This document shows positions 62,747 through 64,000 of a stretch of 64,000 nt of DNA, one piece after another; the first letter of the stretch is position 1, and each line of letters begins with the position of its first letter. The DNA is from an uncultured Bacteroidales bacterium (lineage in GTDB: Bacteria; Bacteroidota; Bacteroidia; Bacteroidales; UBA932). The stretch spans positions 5,001-69,000 of the forward strand of contig CALVDO010000007.1 in the NCBI GenBank assembly GCA_944326355.1. The letters run 5' to 3'. Under the pieces are notes generated by a model. It was not told the DNA's origin and ran no database searches. It worked only from the letters and a program-made list of their open reading frames with translations. The position numbers were made by a program, and so were the translations under genes.

Positions 62747-64000
62747 ATGAAAAAGATATTGTATTTGATGACAATGCTGCCGCTGCTGGCCTTTTTCGGC
62801 TCATGCAGCGAGAAAGAAGAAATAGTCTTCGACCATGAGCAGCCGGCATTCGACACAAGGGAGAATGCCATCCTGATAGAGGCGATCATGCCGAGCGGTA
62901 CGGCCGCGGATGACATGATATATATTGTCGGAGCATTCAACGGAGGAGATGCAGCCGTGGGCAACATGGCATGGCAGATGGAACATTCTACCGTCATCCC
63001 TGAGAAATGGGGAATTTACCTGGATCCGAGCACATTTGTCGAGGGCACGTCGCTTGCCGACGGCTTCTGGTTCGTGTCGGAGAGTGAGGGAGTGGAGAGG
63101 ACGGTGCGCAACGAGACTGCAAACCATACACTCGACGCCGGAGTCGGTACCCGCAACAACGTCTATGTTGACCGCTGGGCATCCTACTTCGAAGTACCTG
63201 AAACGATAGAACATGACGGATATGTTATCTATGTTGAAGACCAGACCGGCTGGGACGCACTCGCATTATATACCCATACTCCGGAACTCTTCGGCGGCTG
63301 GCCAGGTGCTCTTGCTACAGGAACAGAAGAAATAGACGGCAGGACATACACCTATTTTGATATGGGCTGGGATAATGCCGGAAAGACTACGACGCTGATT
63401 TTCAACAATAACAACAATGGAATTCAACTTGAAAACTTTGATGTTCTCAAGAATGTGACCATAGACAGAAATTATTTCTTCAGGTTGACAGCAGACAATG
63501 TGGAATTGCTTGAAGACATTCCACAATCATACTATATCTATGCCAATGACCAGACCGGCTGGGATGACCTTGCACTTTATGCCTGGGGAGATGCCGAAAT
63601 TTTCGGCGGCTGGCCGGGAATAGAGGCTACAGGAAAGTCTATTACAATCAATGATGTGGAATACAAACAGTTTGCCTTGCCTGAAGATGCTGCCGGAAAA
63701 GCGGTAAACCTCATATTCAATGAAAATGTTGATGGCGGTGCACAGGCAGCAGACCTCAGCGTAACAATCGAAGAGCATGACCTGTTTGTGAGTGTGACTG
63801 CATCAACGGCTACAATTGTGGACATTACTGGGGAAGGCGGTTCGTCGGAGCCGGAACCTGAAGAGCCGGGCTACAAAGTCTATATCGATGATCAGACCGG
63901 CTGGGAAACATTGCATGCCCACTATTGGATTGAAGAAGGCTTCAGCACTGACTGGCCAGGCAAGGAATTGACCGAAACAATAGAAGTGGGAGGAGTGACC
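62747..64000 (+). CDS. SusE/F-like lipoprotein with repeated starch-binding-like modules (3' end outside window)
   Basis: Surface lipoprotein cut by the right edge after 418 codons. Signal peptide MKKILYLMTMLPLLAFFGSC (C20) followed by SEKEE. After an N-terminal beta domain come at least three similar modules beginning near residues 160, 262 and 376, each with a DQTGW motif (VEDQTGWDALALY, NDQTGWDDLALYAWG, DDQTGWETLHAHYW) and, 8-15 residues later, a W-P-G (GGWPG, DWPGK). This aromatic pattern resembles CBM26-type starch-binding modules. It therefore looks like the SusE/SusF counterpart of this locus, holding starch at the cell surface. An ATG at 62732, overlapping the SusD stop, would add five residues. 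Confidence 0.82.
   Translation, partial: MKKILYLMTMLPLLAFFGSCSEKEEIVFDHEQPAFDTRENAILIEAIMPSGTAADDMIYIVGAFNGGDAAVGNMAWQMEHSTVIPEKWGIYLDPSTFVEGTSLADGFWFVSESEGVERTVRNETANHTLDAGVGTRNNVYVDRWASYFEVPETIEHDGYVIYVEDQTGWDALALYTHTPELFGGWPGALATGTEEIDGRTYTYFDMGWDNAGKTTTLIFNNNNNGIQLENFDVLKNVTIDRNYFFRLTADNVELLEDIPQSYYIYANDQTGWDDLALYAWGDAEIFGGWPGIEATGKSITINDVEYKQFALPEDAAGKAVNLIFNENVDGGAQAADLSVTIEEHDLFVSVTASTATIVDITGEGGSSEPEPEEPGYKVYIDDQTGWETLHAHYWIEEGFSTDWPGKELTETIEVGGVT

Overview
The window comes from a moderately GC-rich member of the Bacteroidales, most likely a gut or other host-associated glycan degrader. The evidence is two SusC/SusD pairs, many lipoproteins with BACON, DUF1735 and LamG-like domains, the Bacteroidetes ATP synthase gene order (beta-epsilon-a-c-b-delta-alpha-gamma), and several -7 promoter motifs of the Bacteroidetes type (TAnnTTTG, sometimes with TTG about 19-20 bases upstream). 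Genus cannot be fixed from the sequence alone; a Rikenellaceae/Alistipes-like lineage is a guess.

Layout. 1-3.5 kb: a PiT phosphate permease cut by the left edge, divergent from an OmpR-type response regulator and its sensor kinase. 3.7-10.7 kb: the whole F1Fo ATP synthase operon, with a short epsilon subunit and a gamma subunit carrying a low-complexity Ala/Gly/Ser insertion. 10.8-34.3 kb: a large polysaccharide utilisation locus (PUL) that reads as a near-complete route for high-mannose N-glycans. It has a surface GH18 endo-glycosidase, glycan-binding lipoproteins, SusC/SusD import, three GH92 alpha-mannosidases (one fused to a GH125 alpha-1,6-mannosidase), an inner-membrane MFS carrier and a cytosolic GH130 mannoside phosphorylase. 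A divergent ECF sigma / FecR anti-sigma pair plus an STN domain on SusC would sense the glycan. 34.4-39.9 kb: after a strong terminator, a CotH-kinase-like lipoprotein and two paralogous BACON plus leucine-rich-repeat-like lipoproteins, whose function I do not recognise.

40-48 kb: tRNA-Ser(GGA), a META-domain lipoprotein, a YhhN-family membrane protein, then a minus-strand run (polyprenyl synthase, U32 peptidase-like protein, patatin, malic enzyme, MATE pump) with 4-base ATGA overlaps at two joins. A 77-78 bp tandem repeat upstream of the polyprenyl synthase carries promoter-like motifs. 48-50.5 kb: rsgA and a DinF-type MATE pump.

50.5-64 kb: a starch/maltodextrin region. It contains an organophosphate-type MFS antiporter, a DPE2-like 4-alpha-glucanotransferase, a LytS/LytTR two-component pair, a SLC45/GPH-like sugar transporter, and a second SusC/SusD pair. 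A lipoprotein with repeated starch-binding-like modules is cut by the right edge. This SusC lacks the STN signalling domain, so the two glycan loci appear to be controlled differently.
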